64,000 nt of DNA from Saccharophagus sp. K07 (GCF_014336955.1 NZ_QRAI01000001.1:124001-188000); one strand, 5' to 3'. Counted from the first letter of the stretch, positions 8,523-19,200 are shown. Made by a program: numbers and translations. Notes: generated by a model not told the origin, from the letters alone.

Positions 8523-8776
8523 CTTGCTTATATGTATAAAACCCCGACATGGTCGCGCTGAGTTGTGATCAAGCAGTGACCCAATTTGGTCAAACAATGA
8601 ACACTTAAGAGGCGCGCAAAACTTTATATTCCATTTTCGAATGTTGCGTTGCGCGGGAGTTGGCCTATTTTGGCCATGTGAAAATATTCGACAACGTGTC
8701 TAAGGGAGGGGGAAGGTGCTCAGATGTAAGAGGGGGAGTTGCTGCCATCCCTGGCTTAACTTCAGTGTGCTGACTT

Positions 8777-10156
8777 TTACTCCTGGATGTCGTGCGCTCC
8801 GCCAGGGACTTGGATGTTGTACTTCTTCAAAAGGTCGTACAGAGTGGGCCTGGTAACGCCTAACAGTTTTGCAGTTGCGGAAATGTTGCTCTCTGTCATA
8901 GTCAGGGCGCGCAAAATCGCTGCTCGTTCAGCGTTTTGTCGGACATGGCGGAGGTTGATATTCAGGCTCTCACCGGTTGGCGCTATGCCCAAATCTTGTG
9001 ATGAGACCAATTTATCATCGGCCATCACAACGGCACGTTTAACCCGGTTTTCCATTTCCCGGATATTACCCGGCCAGTCATAGGTCTCGATTGCTTCGAC
9101 TGCTTCAGGGCTGAATCCCACGACATGAGAACTATTTTGTTCGGTATACATGCGCAGGAAATGGCGCGCGAGTAGGAGTTTATCCCCGTAGCGTTCACGC
9201 AATGGTGGGATATGAATTTCCATTTCGCAGATGCGATAAAACAAGTCTTCGCGGAAGGTGCCTTGCTTCACCATTTCCTGGAGATTTTTGTTGGTCGCGC
9301 AAATCACCCGCACGTCAACCGGAATTTCCTCCCGACCGCCGACGCGCTCGATTTTGCGCTCCTGTAAAAAGCGCAACAACTTTGCTTGCAGCGCCAATGG
9401 CATATCGCCAATTTCATCCAAAAACAAAGTGCCTTCATGGGCCATTTCCACTTTGCCCAATGTGCGTTTGTTCGCGCCGGTGAAAGCGCCTTTTTCGTAA
9501 CCGAATAATTCGCTCTCCATCAAATTTTCCGGCACTGCGGCGCAGTTAATGGCCACCATGCGGTTATGGGCTCGCGGGCTCAAACGGTGCAGTGCTTTGG
9601 CGAGAACTTCTTTACCTGTTCCGCTTTCACCGGTGAGGGTGCAGGTGACGTTTGTGGGGGCGAGCTTTTCGATGGTGCGGCAGATTTTCAGCATGCCCGG
9701 ATCGCAGGCGATAATGCCGCTCAGCGGGGCTTGTTGCTGTTCTTGCAGGCGGCGATGCTGTTCTTCCAGGTTATAGATGTGGAAGGCTCGCTGCAGAATC
9801 AGGTCGAGCGTATCGGCGTTTACCGGCTTTTGATAAAAGTCATAAGCGCCCATGGCCACCGCTCGTACGGCATTTTCATAATCGGAGTTCCCCGTCATGA
9901 CGATGATCTTGGCTGCAGGGGAAAGTGAAGTGATTTCTCGAATACAGCGAAAGCCCTCTTCGACACCTTCATCATCAGGGGGCAGGCCGAGGTCCTGCAG
10001 AATGATTGGCGGTTCGTGCAAGCGAACTGCGGCGAGCGCTTCTTCCCGGTCGCTGGCGACAATCACTTCATACTGATCAAAATGCCAGCGGAGTTGGCTT
10101 TGCAATCCCAGGTCATCTTCGATGATCAGCAGCTTCTGTTTGTTGGCTTTGCTCAT
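8777..10156 (-). CDS. prsR: PEP-CTERM-type response regulator PrsR (sigma-54 activator)
   Basis: A 459-residue NtrC-class regulator. The receiver domain has the acidic pocket E13-D14-D15, phospho-acceptor D55 (QDLGLPP), T88 and K110. The AAA+ domain has Walker A GESGTGKE (176-183), GAFTGA (223-228) for sigma-54 contact, and FLDEIGDM. The C-terminus ends in a Fis-type helix-turn-helix (NISATAKLLGVTRPTLYDLL). The receiver signature QDLGLPPDDEGVEEGF matches the PrsR family that accompanies EPS/exosortase loci. Its kinase PrsK is encoded immediately upstream (94-nt gap). It is expected to activate RpoN promoters of PEP-CTERM protein genes; the promoter at 8325-8339 is an obvious target. Confidence 0.93.
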   Translation of the reverse strand: MSKANKQKLLIIEDDLGLQSQLRWHFDQYEVIVASDREEALAAVRLHEPPIILQDLGLPPDDEGVEEGFRCIREITSLSPAAKIIVMTGNSDYENAVRAVAMGAYDFYQKPVNADTLDLILQRAFHIYNLEEQHRRLQEQQQAPLSGIIACDPGMLKICRTIEKLAPTNVTCTLTGESGTGKEVLAKALHRLSPRAHNRMVAINCAAVPENLMESELFGYEKGAFTGANKRTLGKVEMAHEGTLFLDEIGDMPLALQAKLLRFLQERKIERVGGREEIPVDVRVICATNKNLQEMVKQGTFREDLFYRICEMEIHIPPLRERYGDKLLLARHFLRMYTEQNSSHVVGFSPEAVEAIETYDWPGNIREMENRVKRAVVMADDKLVSSQDLGIAPTGESLNINLRHVRQNAERAAILRALTMTESNISATAKLLGVTRPTLYDLLKKYNIQVPGGAHDIQE

Positions 10157-10250
10157 GATGGTAACGGCTTATGAAAAGTGAAAGCGACGGCCATGGTAAA
10201 ACAACTGGCGTATCGTTGCATAAGTTTATGCGCTGGTAGTGGTTACTGCC

Positions 10251-12299
10251 TTAACTCTGCGTAATGGGAAGCGAAATGGTGAAGGTGGTCCCTTCTCCTT
10301 TAGTGCTCTCCACACTGAGATTGCCCCCGAGATTTTGTACGTAGTCGCGGGCTTGATACACACCAATACCCATCCCTTTGCCTGTTTTAGTGGTGTCAAA
10401 AGGTTTAAACAGGCGATTGCGGATAAAGTCTTCGTCCATACCCTCACCGTTATCTTCAATGGCGATTGACACTACATTGTTGTCGCGGCTGACATGAAGA
10501 TCGATAAAGCCGGTCGTTTGGGTGGCGTCCTGAGCGTTTTGAATAAGATGGACAAACACCATGACCAAACTGTCCCAATCGCCTTTTACCCGAATTTCCA
10601 AATCCTCGTTGCGCAAGGTCGGCACAGGTTGGCCTTTTTGGCAGCGGCGAATGGCTTCTACGAGCACATCATTCAGATTGAGAACGCGCACGCCCTCTGG
10701 CTCATTGCGTTGTAATTTGCGCAATAAGTTGTTCATGCGCGTAACTGAATTGTGGATCGTCTGAATGGCATCCTCGACGAACGCTGGGTTGTCTTTGTGC
10801 TTTTCGGCGTTTTTTACAACGAGGGATTGTTGTGCAATCAGATTCTTCAGGTCATGCATCACATAAGCGGCTAGCTTGTTAAAGGCATCGAACTGACGCG
10901 CTTCCGCCAGTTGTTCCGCTTGTTCATGCCGCTCCAGATAGTTGGCAATTTGTCTGCCAACTGTTTTCAGAAGGTCCAGATCTTCCCAGTTCAGCGATGG
11001 ATCACCGTTCGGGCTTGTCAGCACCATAAAGCCGATCAATTCGGATTCATTTAACAGCGGCAGAATCAGCCATATGTCGACAATTCTGTTGGCCCATTCG
11101 GGCAGGTATTCATTGTTCTGGGCGAGTGGATCTTGCGAACCGGTGAAGGAAGGCAGAAACACCCACTCGGATTGTTCCAGCGCCTGAATGAATGGGCTGT
11201 CGTCCGGCTCTATGGCTTCCAATACATTGATGGAAATATTTTCCTGATAAACCGGCACCAGAACTTTTCCTTTGCGCAACCATAAAGCGCCACCGGCACT
11301 TTTAAAAATAGTGGCGACGGCGCTGAGTGCACGTCTGTGTACGTCTTCCGGCGAGGTCGGTTGGGACAAGCGCTCGATCAGTTTTAACCATTCGGTGCGG
11401 TAATCGTACTTGTGGCTGAATAAATGTTTGTTGATGAGAACAGTGAGTTTTTCGCGGGTGGAGCGCGAGGCGAATACCAGAATAATGGTAATAAGCGTGC
11501 CGACAAATAAAACAGAGTAAGCAACGGTGCCCCAGTCGCCACCGTACATTCTGACGTAATAGCCGCCCAGCATGATCAGGGCGAGAAGCGCGCAGGCGAG
11601 GGTGAGTGAGGTGGTGTAAAAAACCACGGGACGCGACAAGGAGAGGCGCGCGGTTTGTTCCTGGGTTTGATGCAATGTAATCGCCGCTATGCCCATGAAC
11701 GCACTGGTGACGAAAGCTATAACCGCGCGAATCTGATAAAGGCCGGAATTAAATTCGGGCTGAACCAGGTGTTGCGAGAAAAAGTACACGTCATAAATAA
11801 AAATGGCCGCCAAATTCAGGCTCAGGAGCTTGATCAGCCGTATGGCCTGCACGTTTCGATACAGCTGTTCGACGTTCAAAAGCGCGACTATGGAAAAGAC
11901 AATTCCCTGCAGCACCAGCGCAATTTTGGCGTCCAACCACGGCGGTTCAAATAGGGCGTAGGCAGCGTTAGCCGAGAGAAGAACACCGCACAGACCGTAA
12001 ATCCCTAGCGTATACAGTTTCGGCAGACAGTTTTGGCAGTAGTGGCGGATTGTTTGGGTGGTAGCCAAAATCCAGGCGGCGATATGCGCCGACTCGATCA
12101 GCATGATGTGCCCGAGGGAGAAATTCATTTTTTGGCTGAGGCCGATATTCAACAGCCAGAAAGTCTGCATGGCGCTGGCGGCGGCAAATGACCAGTGCAG
12201 GGCTTTGCGGTGAATTTGGGCAATGAAAATTCCGGTAAGGATCAGAGACAGGATGCTGGCGATAATAAAAGCGACTTGCGTAACGTTGTCTATTTCCAT
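10251..12299 (-). CDS. prsK: PEP-CTERM system histidine kinase PrsK
   Basis: About 682 residues. The first ~280 are hydrophobic with 7-8 predicted membrane helices (e.g. VAFIIASILSLILTGIFIAQ), followed by a GAF-like region. The kinase core has the H-box VMHDLKNLIAQQS, N-box HLIQNAQDAT, G1 DNGEGMDEDF and the G2-type GKGMGIGVYQARDY. This architecture is specific to PrsK. The start is unclear: a GTG at 12323 opens the frame, but the ATG at 12299 has a GGGA ribosome site and begins the conserved MEIDNVTQ. It probably phosphorylates PrsR, encoded just downstream. The signal sensed is unknown; a membrane or envelope cue is likely. Confidence 0.92.
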   Translation of the reverse strand: MEIDNVTQVAFIIASILSLILTGIFIAQIHRKALHWSFAAASAMQTFWLLNIGLSQKMNFSLGHIMLIESAHIAAWILATTQTIRHYCQNCLPKLYTLGIYGLCGVLLSANAAYALFEPPWLDAKIALVLQGIVFSIVALLNVEQLYRNVQAIRLIKLLSLNLAAIFIYDVYFFSQHLVQPEFNSGLYQIRAVIAFVTSAFMGIAAITLHQTQEQTARLSLSRPVVFYTTSLTLACALLALIMLGGYYVRMYGGDWGTVAYSVLFVGTLITIILVFASRSTREKLTVLINKHLFSHKYDYRTEWLKLIERLSQPTSPEDVHRRALSAVATIFKSAGGALWLRKGKVLVPVYQENISINVLEAIEPDDSPFIQALEQSEWVFLPSFTGSQDPLAQNNEYLPEWANRIVDIWLILPLLNESELIGFMVLTSPNGDPSLNWEDLDLLKTVGRQIANYLERHEQAEQLAEARQFDAFNKLAAYVMHDLKNLIAQQSLVVKNAEKHKDNPAFVEDAIQTIHNSVTRMNNLLRKLQRNEPEGVRVLNLNDVLVEAIRRCQKGQPVPTLRNEDLEIRVKGDWDSLVMVFVHLIQNAQDATQTTGFIDLHVSRDNNVVSIAIEDNGEGMDEDFIRNRLFKPFDTTKTGKGMGIGVYQARDYVQNLGGNLSVESTKGEGTTFTISLPITQS

Positions 12300-12565
12300 G
12301 ATGTTTCCCATCGCATGCATCACCGCAGTTGCAACACTCTCCGATCTTTTGTGTTCAGTGCTACTACTAGGGGCTCGTTGGCACTCCTAATAGATAATAG
12401 ACACGTCCGAAAGATGGAGGCGGCTTGATACATCTTGCATGATGCCGCAATTGTCTTGGAGCGTTTATTGTTGTTGGTTTTTGAAGTGGCTGGTTTATCG
12501 AGCTGAGATCGACAAGGCGCGGGATTGTAACAGGAAGTTCAGGAGGCGTGGTGGGAAGTGGGCGC

Positions 12566-14860
12566 CTAGACGGCGCCCTGGCTGGACAGGTCTTCAACGA
12601 CTCTGCCCATGATCCGGTCGAAGAAGGGGCGGGTGTCAACGAGTTTCGCTCGGTTAAACTGCATGTCGTAAGCAAACTGTTTGCGGGTTTTTTCCAAAAC
12701 CTTAAAGCCCAGCCGGTTGACGAAGATATAGGTGTCGGCGTCAATCTTGGAGGCAAGCTTGCAGCGAATGGTTTTGGCTGTCTCCTCGTTGAAATACTCC
12801 AGCCACGTGCCTTCGGCCATGTTTTTGGCCATTTCGTAGAACTTGGTGGAGAGTTCTTCATAGCGGGCCTGCTGACGTTCTACCGCCGTCATTTCATCCC
12901 AGGTCTTGGGAGCGTTTTCACCGCGGCCCAAGGCTTCTTTTTGTTCGCTGTTCAAAGGTGCGATGGTCGCCTGAATTTGCGGCGCTACCGGGGCTATCTT
13001 CAAGGCCTCTTCCAGAGCGGCAACTTTGGCTTTGCGGGCATCGCGGTTGTCGATCGCAACTTCCAAACCGCGTTCAATACGATCGAGCAGTTCGGGCAAT
13101 AGGCGGTCGCGGCGTTGGAGTGAGCGAGCGTCTTCGTGATCCTGGCAAATCCAGATCAGATCGGACACGGTTTGCTCATTGGATACCCATTCAGGGCTGT
13201 CAGAGCCGTGTTTGAGGTGGGTGATAACCATTACCTGTAACCAATGTGTGGTCAGGAAGGTTCTTACAAAATCCGGCAGATCGACCGTTTTGAGTTTGTG
13301 GTACAGGGATGTTTGTGCGGCAACGCGCGCTTGTTTAATGCGCGACTTGCCCGCCTCTGTCTGTGTTGTTCTCTGTTCTACCACTACCGATTTGCGGCTT
13401 TCTTTTTCAACGACGGCGTCGAGCTCTGCTTGCAGTTCGGTGAAGATACGATCGTCGGTTTTGTACTGGCGGTTCAGCGTCTGAACGATTTCAACCATTT
13501 TGCGGTACACCGGATCGCGATCCAGTGGTTTGCTGCTGTCGAACGCCACGCCTATGCGGGTGATGCTATTGACCAGGTTGCGCGCCGGGTGTTCGGGATT
13601 GCTGAAGAAGGTGCGATCGCGAATGGCCACTTTGAGAATCGGGATCTGCATACGGCAGATCAACGACTGAATCTCAATAGGAAGGGCTTCATCGGCCAGG
13701 ATCTGGTCGAAGAACATTGCCACCAGATTGATGACATTTTCTTCGGTCTGTTCGAGTGCTTGCGGCTGGTCCGGATTTTTGTGCTTGAGCGCCTGGTTTA
13801 CTGCGTCTGCAACTATATTGCGCGGGGTGCCGGTAGCGAGAAGCTGGTCGTAATTGGGCTGCGCCTGAGTGAGCAGGGTTGTCAGTTCTGGTGCCGGCAT
13901 GACCGGGCCAGGATTGGCTGTAAAAATGTAACAGCTGATTTGCGGCGATTGATTTTGGCCTGTTCCCGTTGCTGTATTGCCTGTCGCATTGAAGGCAAAA
14001 TTACGCGCAGCCGCCATCAACATGCTCAGGGCGTCATAGCCCATGCGGAATTCAGGGACCGGGGCGAAAGGTGAAGCCACATCTGCAGCGGTTTGGCCGC
14101 CTGGCGTAGCTGTTGTGCCTCCAACAGGTGCAGCGCCACCGTGGACGACTTTGTTGTCCAGGTTCTTGGGCACTTTGGGCAGAATGCCCGCATCCATCAG
14201 AATTTGGTTGGCATCAGCGTAGACGTGGCCCAGCTGTTTCAGAACGTGTTTCTCGAACAGCTTGTACAGAATCAACTTGGCTTTGATGTTGATATCGAGC
14301 GTGTTCTGACACGCATTGATAAAGGCTTTAGTCAACTGATTCGGGTCGAGAGGGTTGTTGTCCTCATTGATTTCCACCTGCAGCAGCAGGTGATCAAGGC
14401 GCATGCCGAGTTCGTAAAGCTCTTCCCTATAAATATCGCGCGTGCGGCTCACCATATTGCTGCGAGCCAAGTCGACTTCCAGATCGTCGCCGTCGACGAT
14501 CGCCAGTTTGGTTTCACGCTCCTGTTCCCAGGTATCAAATTCAGCCGGGGCATTGGCATCGATCAAATCGCTAAATTGCTGGCTGATCGTACGCAGAAAT
14601 TTATTGGCGATACCCTCTCTGCGCACGCGGATTTCACGCATGGCTTCAAAGTACAGGTTTTGTTCCTGGTTGCTCGATGCGCGCTTGGAAAGATCGTAGA
14701 AGAGGTCGTCAGCGGCGGAAAACAAATGCGCGGCGAGTTGTTCGCAGTGGGCCAGGGTATTTTTCTGGATATGAGCGAGCAGGCGCGGCGGTTGTATAGG
14801 CTCTCGGCCACGCTGGTTGATCAGTTCGAGATGACCGGGTTTTAAGGGTTTGCGTGACAT
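12566..14860 (-). CDS. DUF1631 domain-containing protein
   Basis: A 764-residue soluble, helix-rich protein from the ATG at 14860 (AAAGG ribosome site); a GTG at 14884 would add eight residues. Visible features: N-terminal QKNTLAHCEQLAAHLFSAADDLFYDL, a Gly/Thr/Ala-rich linker near 250-275, a central block with RDRTFFSNPEHPARNLVNSI, and a C-terminal WLEYFNEETAKTIRCKLASK. These match the DUF1631 family of gammaproteobacteria, whose function is not established. No enzymatic motif is seen. It is a single gene, divergent from trpG. Confidence 0.88.
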   Translation of the reverse strand: MSRKPLKPGHLELINQRGREPIQPPRLLAHIQKNTLAHCEQLAAHLFSAADDLFYDLSKRASSNQEQNLYFEAMREIRVRREGIANKFLRTISQQFSDLIDANAPAEFDTWEQERETKLAIVDGDDLEVDLARSNMVSRTRDIYREELYELGMRLDHLLLQVEINEDNNPLDPNQLTKAFINACQNTLDINIKAKLILYKLFEKHVLKQLGHVYADANQILMDAGILPKVPKNLDNKVVHGGAAPVGGTTATPGGQTAADVASPFAPVPEFRMGYDALSMLMAAARNFAFNATGNTATGTGQNQSPQISCYIFTANPGPVMPAPELTTLLTQAQPNYDQLLATGTPRNIVADAVNQALKHKNPDQPQALEQTEENVINLVAMFFDQILADEALPIEIQSLICRMQIPILKVAIRDRTFFSNPEHPARNLVNSITRIGVAFDSSKPLDRDPVYRKMVEIVQTLNRQYKTDDRIFTELQAELDAVVEKESRKSVVVEQRTTQTEAGKSRIKQARVAAQTSLYHKLKTVDLPDFVRTFLTTHWLQVMVITHLKHGSDSPEWVSNEQTVSDLIWICQDHEDARSLQRRDRLLPELLDRIERGLEVAIDNRDARKAKVAALEEALKIAPVAPQIQATIAPLNSEQKEALGRGENAPKTWDEMTAVERQQARYEELSTKFYEMAKNMAEGTWLEYFNEETAKTIRCKLASKIDADTYIFVNRLGFKVLEKTRKQFAYDMQFNRAKLVDTRPFFDRIMGRVVEDLSSQGAV

Positions 14861-15272
14861 ATCTTGCCTTTGCGCTCTACTCACTTAATGGGCGCTCAAC
14901 CATGAGTTCGGGATCAAGAAAGGACAAATTCAAACCAAGTCCCCCGCGAAAATCGCAACCCATTGATCCTGCGAAAATTATCATTCCGCTTCGTGGAGCA
15001 AATTGTATTCCAATTCGCCAGAGTTGCATCGGCATCACTTCTCAACACTGCGTTGACATCAACGCCGTTAAGGCGAAATGGACAGAGTTTATCAACGAAT
15101 GAGGCTTATTTTCATTTATTAGGGAGTTATTTCAAGCCATTCACTATACGGAAGTGAAAATTATTTTCATCTAGTGTAGGCAACATTGGCCTCGCTTGCA
15201 CGTGGCGCTATTTTGGTCATTTGTAAAACCGCTCGACAGATTTGAGCATCTGCACCAACGGTCAGGTTTACG

Positions 15273-15278
15273 TATAAT
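15273..15278 (+). promoter_or_regulatory. Candidate -10 box of the trpGDC operon
   Basis: A perfect TATAAT lies 27 nt upstream of the trpG ATG; no clear -35 is present. The surrounding 444-nt divergent gap (14861-15304) shows no Trp-rich leader peptide and no terminator-like attenuator, so trp attenuation is not evident. Nothing else is seen in the gap. Confidence 0.45.
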
Positions 15279-15304
15279 GCCGGTTTGATTGATCGGACCC
15301 AGCC

Positions 15305-15901
15305 ATGCTTTTGATGGTGGATAACTACGATTCCTTTACCTACAACATTGTGCAGTACCTGAGAGAGTTGGGCGCCGATGTTGAGGTGGTGCTCAACGAC
15401 CAACTGGATTTAGCGGCGATTGAGAAGCTGGCACCTCAGCGCATTGTCATATCGCCGGGGCCGTGCAGCCCGGATGAAGCCGGTATATCAGTGCCGCTTA
15501 TTCGCGCGTTTGGCGGTCGCGTTCCAATTCTAGGAATTTGCCTGGGGCATCAATGTATAGGCGCGGCGTTTGGCGGCAAGGTCGTGCGGGCAAATCGTGT
15601 TATGCACGGCAAAACATCACTGATTGAGCATGCAGGCAAAGGTCTTTTTCAGGGATTGCCCAATCCACTGCGGGCGACGCGCTATCATTCGCTTGTTGTT
15701 GACCATGAGTCGTTGCCGCAGGAGTTGGAGATCACGGCCAAGTCTGCGGATCCCGGCGATGATCGCCGCTATATCATGGGTCTGCAGCATAAACATTTAC
15801 CTATTCATGGGGTGCAATTTCATCCCGAATCCATTTTGAGCGAGTGCGGCCACGCACTTCTGCAGAACTTTTTGAATCTTCCGGAGGCGTCATGGAAATA
15901 A
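15305..15901 (+). CDS. trpG: Anthranilate synthase component II (glutamine amidotransferase)
   Basis: A 198-residue class-I glutamine amidotransferase that gives ammonia to TrpE for anthranilate synthesis in tryptophan biosynthesis; the same subunit may serve p-aminobenzoate synthase. Seen: N-terminal [19 protein letters not shown], oxyanion loop SPGPCSP, nucleophile C79 in GICLGH, and the His/Glu pair H173/E175 in QFHPES. Full length for the family. The 3' end overlaps the trpD start by 10 nt. trpE is not in this window, as is usual in pseudomonads where it lies elsewhere. Confidence 0.96.
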   Translation: MLLMVDNYDSFTYNIVQYLRELGADVEVVLNDQLDLAAIEKLAPQRIVISPGPCSPDEAGISVPLIRAFGGRVPILGICLGHQCIGAAFGGKVVRANRVMHGKTSLIEHAGKGLFQGLPNPLRATRYHSLVVDHESLPQELEITAKSADPGDDRRYIMGLQHKHLPIHGVQFHPESILSECGHALLQNFLNLPEASWK

Positions 15902-16923
15902 AAGAAGCGTTGGCCCAGGTGGTCGAGCGCCGCGACCTAAGTCATTCACAAATGGCGGAGGTCATGACTCAAATCATGACAGGCATGGCGACTCCAGCGC
16001 AGATCGGAGGATTCCTGGTCGCTCTGCGCATGAAGGGCGAAACCGTTGATGAAATCGCTGCTGCGGCGCAGGTGATGCGCGATTTGGCCGTCAAGGTCAA
16101 GGTCGATTTTGACCGTTTGGTCGACACCTGCGGCACTGGTGGTGATGGATCCCGCTTGTTCAATGTGTCCACCGCGTCCGCGCTGGTAGTGGCCGCAGCA
16201 GGCGGTCATGTCGCCAAGCACGGCAATCGCTCGGTCACTAGCACCGCAGGTAGTGCCGATGTGTTGGAAGCTGCAGGGGTTAATCTCAATCTGGCGCCGG
16301 ATCAGGTTGCGCGTTGCATTGAGTCCCTGGGATTGGGTTTTATGTTCGCGCCTAGTCACCACGGGGCTATGAAGCATGCCGTTGGCCCGCGACGCGAGCT
16401 GGGATTGCGCACCATCTTTAATATGCTGGGCCCCCTGACCAATCCGGCGGGCGCCAAACGCCAGGTTGTTGGTGTTTATGAAATTCGCTTGTGTCGCGTA
16501 TTTGCCGAAGTGCTTGCGCGCCTGGGCAGCGAGCATGTTCTGGCTTTGCGTTCGGAAGACGGTTTGGATGAAATCTCGCTGGCGGCGCCGACTCATGTGG
16601 CCGAGCTGCGCAATGGCGAAATTCGCGAATACACCATAGATCCAACCCAATTCGGTATTGATCGCAACACCCTCGACGGACTGACCGTTTCATCGGCGCA
16701 AGAGTCGCTGACCATTATTCGCGATGCTTTAAGCAAGCGGGCTCTGCCTAACGCACAAAAAGCAGTCGATATCATCGCCTTGAATGCGGGTGCCGCCCTC
16801 TATGTGGCCGGATTGGCCGATGACCTGAAAACGGCAGTTGCCCTCGCGGAAGACACGATTGCCACGGGACTTGCGGCGGAAAAATTGAGCGAGCTGGCCG
16901 AATTCAGTCAGTGTTTTGCGTAA
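15892..16923 (+). CDS. trpD: Anthranilate phosphoribosyltransferase
   Basis: A 343-residue enzyme that transfers phosphoribose from PRPP to anthranilate, the second tryptophan step. Start ATG 15892 (MEIKEALAQ) has a GGAGG site inside the trpG end; the frame itself is open further upstream. Motifs: GTGGDGS (81-87, PRPP binding), NVST (91-94), KHGNRS (109-114), and the D-E pair in [10 protein letters not shown]. Full length, soluble, cytoplasmic, and in one operon with trpG and trpC. Confidence 0.96.
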   Translation: MEIKEALAQVVERRDLSHSQMAEVMTQIMTGMATPAQIGGFLVALRMKGETVDEIAAAAQVMRDLAVKVKVDFDRLVDTCGTGGDGSRLFNVSTASALVVAAAGGHVAKHGNRSVTSTAGSADVLEAAGVNLNLAPDQVARCIESLGLGFMFAPSHHGAMKHAVGPRRELGLRTIFNMLGPLTNPAGAKRQVVGVYEIRLCRVFAEVLARLGSEHVLALRSEDGLDEISLAAPTHVAELRNGEIREYTIDPTQFGIDRNTLDGLTVSSAQESLTIIRDALSKRALPNAQKAVDIIALNAGAALYVAGLADDLKTAVALAEDTIATGLAAEKLSELAEFSQCFA

Positions 16924-16945
16924 TCCATTGAGCGAGAAGATTTCT

Positions 16946-17746
16946 GTGAGCGATACCCCAACCATCCTGCGCAAAATCATCGCGCGTAAACACGAAGAAG
17001 TCGCCGAGCGCCAGCAGCGGGTTTCTTTTCAGGCGCTGGAAGCTCAGGCCGCAGCGCAATCAAAACCGCGCGGCTTTGCGGATGCGCTTATCCGGCGAGT
17101 GGATGCACGTAAGCCTGCCGTGATTGCGGAGATCAAAAAAGCTTCTCCGAGCAAAGGCGTTATTCGCGCGGATTTTGATCCTGTGAGCATTGCACGCAGC
17201 TATGAAAAAGCCGGCGCGGCCTGTTTGTCGGTGTTGACCGATGTGGATTTTTTTCAGGGTGCGGATGTATATCTGCAGCAGGCGAGGGCGGCCACGCAAT
17301 TACCGGTGATCCGCAAGGATTTTCTGGTAGATCCCTATCAGGTGGTTGAAGCCCGGGCTTTGGGGGCCGACTGTATTCTGTTGATCGTCGCAGGTCTCGA
17401 TCCTGTGCAATTGAAAGAGCTCAACCAGCAGGCGTTGGAACTCGGGTTGGACGTTTTGGTGGAAGTGCACGATAGAGCTGAATTGGAGCTTGCTCTGGAA
17501 CTGCCCAATCGGCTTGTCGGTATCAACAACCGCAATCTGCACACTTTTGAAGTCAGTCTGGCGACGACTTTCGATCTTCTGCCCTTAATCCCGCAAGACC
17601 GGGTGGTTATCACGGAAAGCGGGATTTTGACCCGGGAGGATGTGGCCGCCATGCGAGAGAAAGATGTACACGGCTTTTTGGTGGGAGAGTCGTTTATGCT
17701 AGCGCCGGATCCCGGTGCAAAACTGGCGGAGTTGTTTGAACTGTAA
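16946..17746 (+). CDS. trpC: Indole-3-glycerol phosphate synthase
   Basis: A 266-residue TIM-barrel enzyme that closes the indole ring from carboxyphenylamino-deoxyribulose phosphate. Catalytic residues are recognisable: E62 and K64 in [12 protein letters not shown]124 in [12 protein letters not shown]173 in LVEVHD, N194 in [10 protein letters not shown], and S in ITESGI. The GTG at 16946 is chosen (GAGCGAGAAGA ribosome site, 22 nt after the trpD stop); the open frame begins inside trpD. It is the monofunctional form, without a fused TrpF. It is the last operon gene, followed by a strong terminator. Confidence 0.96.
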   Translation: MSDTPTILRKIIARKHEEVAERQQRVSFQALEAQAAAQSKPRGFADALIRRVDARKPAVIAEIKKASPSKGVIRADFDPVSIARSYEKAGAACLSVLTDVDFFQGADVYLQQARAATQLPVIRKDFLVDPYQVVEARALGADCILLIVAGLDPVQLKELNQQALELGLDVLVEVHDRAELELALELPNRLVGINNRNLHTFEVSLATTFDLLPLIPQDRVVITESGILTREDVAAMREKDVHGFLVGESFMLAPDPGAKLAELFEL

Positions 17747-17751
17747 GCCAT

Positions 17752-17780
17752 AAAAAAGCCCCGAAATTTGGGGCTTTTTT
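17752..17780. terminator. Bidirectional terminator between trpC and crp
   Basis: AAAAAAGCCCC-GAAATTT-GGGGCTTTTTT: symmetrical, with T-runs on both strands, so it serves both convergent genes. Confidence 0.95.
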
Positions 17781-17807
17781 ATATTTGAGCTGTGGTTCTG
17801 ATGGTTC

Positions 17808-18443
17808 TTAGCGTGTGCCGTAAACCACCATGGTTTTGCCTTTTACAGATACCAAGCCCTGATCTTCCAGAGTTTTCAATACCCGGCCCACCATCTCGCG
17901 TGAGCAGCCGACGATGCGACCGATTTCCTGGCGGGTGATTTTGATTTGCATGCCGTCCGGGTGAGTCATGGCATCGGGTTCTTTGCACAGGTCCAACAGC
18001 GTGCGTGCGACTCGACCAGTGACGTCCAGGAAGGCGAGATCGCCGACTTTGCGGGTAGTCGCCCGCAGGCGTCGCGCCATCTGGGATCCCAGAGCGTAAA
18101 GAAATTCCGGATGTTCTTCCGACAATTCCTGGAATTTGGCGTAGCTGATTTCCGCTATTTCACATTCAGATTTGGCTCTGACCCAGGCACTGCGATTGTC
18201 TTTTTCGTCAAACAGGCCCATCTCGCCGAAGAAGTCACCGTCGTTGAGATAAGCAACGATCATTTCGCGGCCTTCTTCGTCTTCAATAAGAACCGTTACG
18301 GAACCTTTGATGATGTAGTAGAGGGAGTCGCTTTTGTCGCCGGCGTAAATCAGGGTGCTTTTGGCTGGGTACCGTCTGCGATGACAGTGACTGAGGAAAC
18401 TTTCTAAATTCTTGATATGAGGTGATAAAGTCACGGAAACCAA
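17808..18443 (-). CDS. crp: cAMP-activated global regulator CRP (Vfr type)
   Basis: A 211-residue CRP-family activator, very like Pseudomonas Vfr. The cAMP pocket keeps G73-E74 (FFGEMGLF) and R84-S85 (NRSAWVRAK). The helix-turn-helix [21 protein letters not shown] (169-189) has the Arg/Glu/Arg recognition residues that read TGTGA half-sites. The start is a TTG with a CGAGGA ribosome site; no in-frame ATG lies nearby that keeps the conserved N-terminus. It controls catabolite and often biofilm/virulence genes. A palindrome TTCTTATAAGAA (18459-18470) sits just upstream. The osmC gene runs divergently, a neighbourhood conserved with E. coli crp-yhfA. Confidence 0.95.
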   Translation of the reverse strand: MVSVTLSPHIKNLESFLSHCHRRRYPAKSTLIYAGDKSDSLYYIIKGSVTVLIEDEEGREMIVAYLNDGDFFGEMGLFDEKDNRSAWVRAKSECEIAEISYAKFQELSEEHPEFLYALGSQMARRLRATTRKVGDLAFLDVTGRVARTLLDLCKEPDAMTHPDGMQIKITRQEIGRIVGCSREMVGRVLKTLEDQGLVSVKGKTMVVYGTR

Positions 18444-18458
18444 GATCGCAATCCTCGA

Positions 18459-18470
18459 TTCTTATAAGAA
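18459..18470. promoter_or_regulatory. 12-bp palindrome at the crp 5' end
   Basis: TTCTTATAAGAA is perfectly symmetrical and lies 16 nt upstream of the crp TTG, next to its ribosome site. It could be an operator or part of the leader. The rest of the 334-nt crp-osmC gap shows no full TGTGA-N6-TCACA site. Confidence 0.35.
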
Positions 18471-18777
18471 AAATAATGTTTTGTAGTTATGCTGCCCTTG
18501 CGAGTACCACCTGAGCCCTTCCCGCTTAGCCTGACTGGCTGAGCCCGTTCGCAGCAGTATAACGGCCCGCAGTTTACTCCGAAACCGTAGCGCGCCCGTT
18601 CTCAGTATAGACTGAAACTTCCACATATAGAGGCGCGTGAATATAGGAGCATAATACAAAACCGCTCGCTATGGCATCGCACTACAAGTGTTATAGAGCA
18701 CACACTTTTGTTGCTTCGTTGAAGGGTGGATGTGGTAGGCTTGCCGCCCTGTTTTCAGTGCTTTGGTGGAGGGTGAC

Positions 18778-19200
18778 ATGCGCGGAACGATCAAATGGGT
18801 AGGGGACGCCGCGTTCGTAGCGGAGTCCGGCAGCGGCCATGCAGTGGTAATCGATGGGCCACCGGATCACGGCGGTCGCAACATCGGCGTACGTCCGATG
18901 GAAATGATTTTATTGGGTTTAGGCGGTTGTGCGTCCTTTGATGTGGTCAGCATCCTTAAAAAGGCCCGTCAGGATGTCACCAGCTGCCGCGCCGATCTGG
19001 AAGCAGAGCGGGCAGAAGGTGTTCCTTCTCCATTTACCAAGATTCATTTGAAGTTTGTGGTGAGTGGTCGCAACCTGAAAGAGAGTCAGGTGGAAAAGGC
19101 CATTAACCTGTCTGCGGAAAAATACTGCTCAGCCTCAATTATGCTGCGCGCTGCGGGAGTTGAAATTACCCACTCCTATGAAGTGATCGAAGAGGCCTGA
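18778..19200 (+). CDS. OsmC family protein (YhfA-like)
   Basis: A 140-residue protein starting at ATG 18778 with a GGAGG site. It has the OsmC/Ohr fold signature with two cysteines in the expected places, C51 in LLGLGGCASFDV and C117 in AEKYCSASIML, which in this superfamily reduce organic peroxides. The crp-linked YhfA subgroup has no proven substrate. Divergent from crp. The stop codon lies in the loop of a 9-bp hairpin. Confidence 0.9.
   Translation: MRGTIKWVGDAAFVAESGSGHAVVIDGPPDHGGRNIGVRPMEMILLGLGGCASFDVVSILKKARQDVTSCRADLEAERAEGVPSPFTKIHLKFVVSGRNLKESQVEKAINLSAEKYCSASIMLRAAGVEITHSYEVIEEA

Noticed and set aside
13244-14074. 276-residue open frame opposite the DUF1631 gene
   Set aside because: Antisense shadow; no ribosome site and no homology pattern.
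15110-15304. A trp leader peptide or attenuator before trpG
   Set aside because: No short ORF with tandem Trp codons and no hairpin plus T-run was found.
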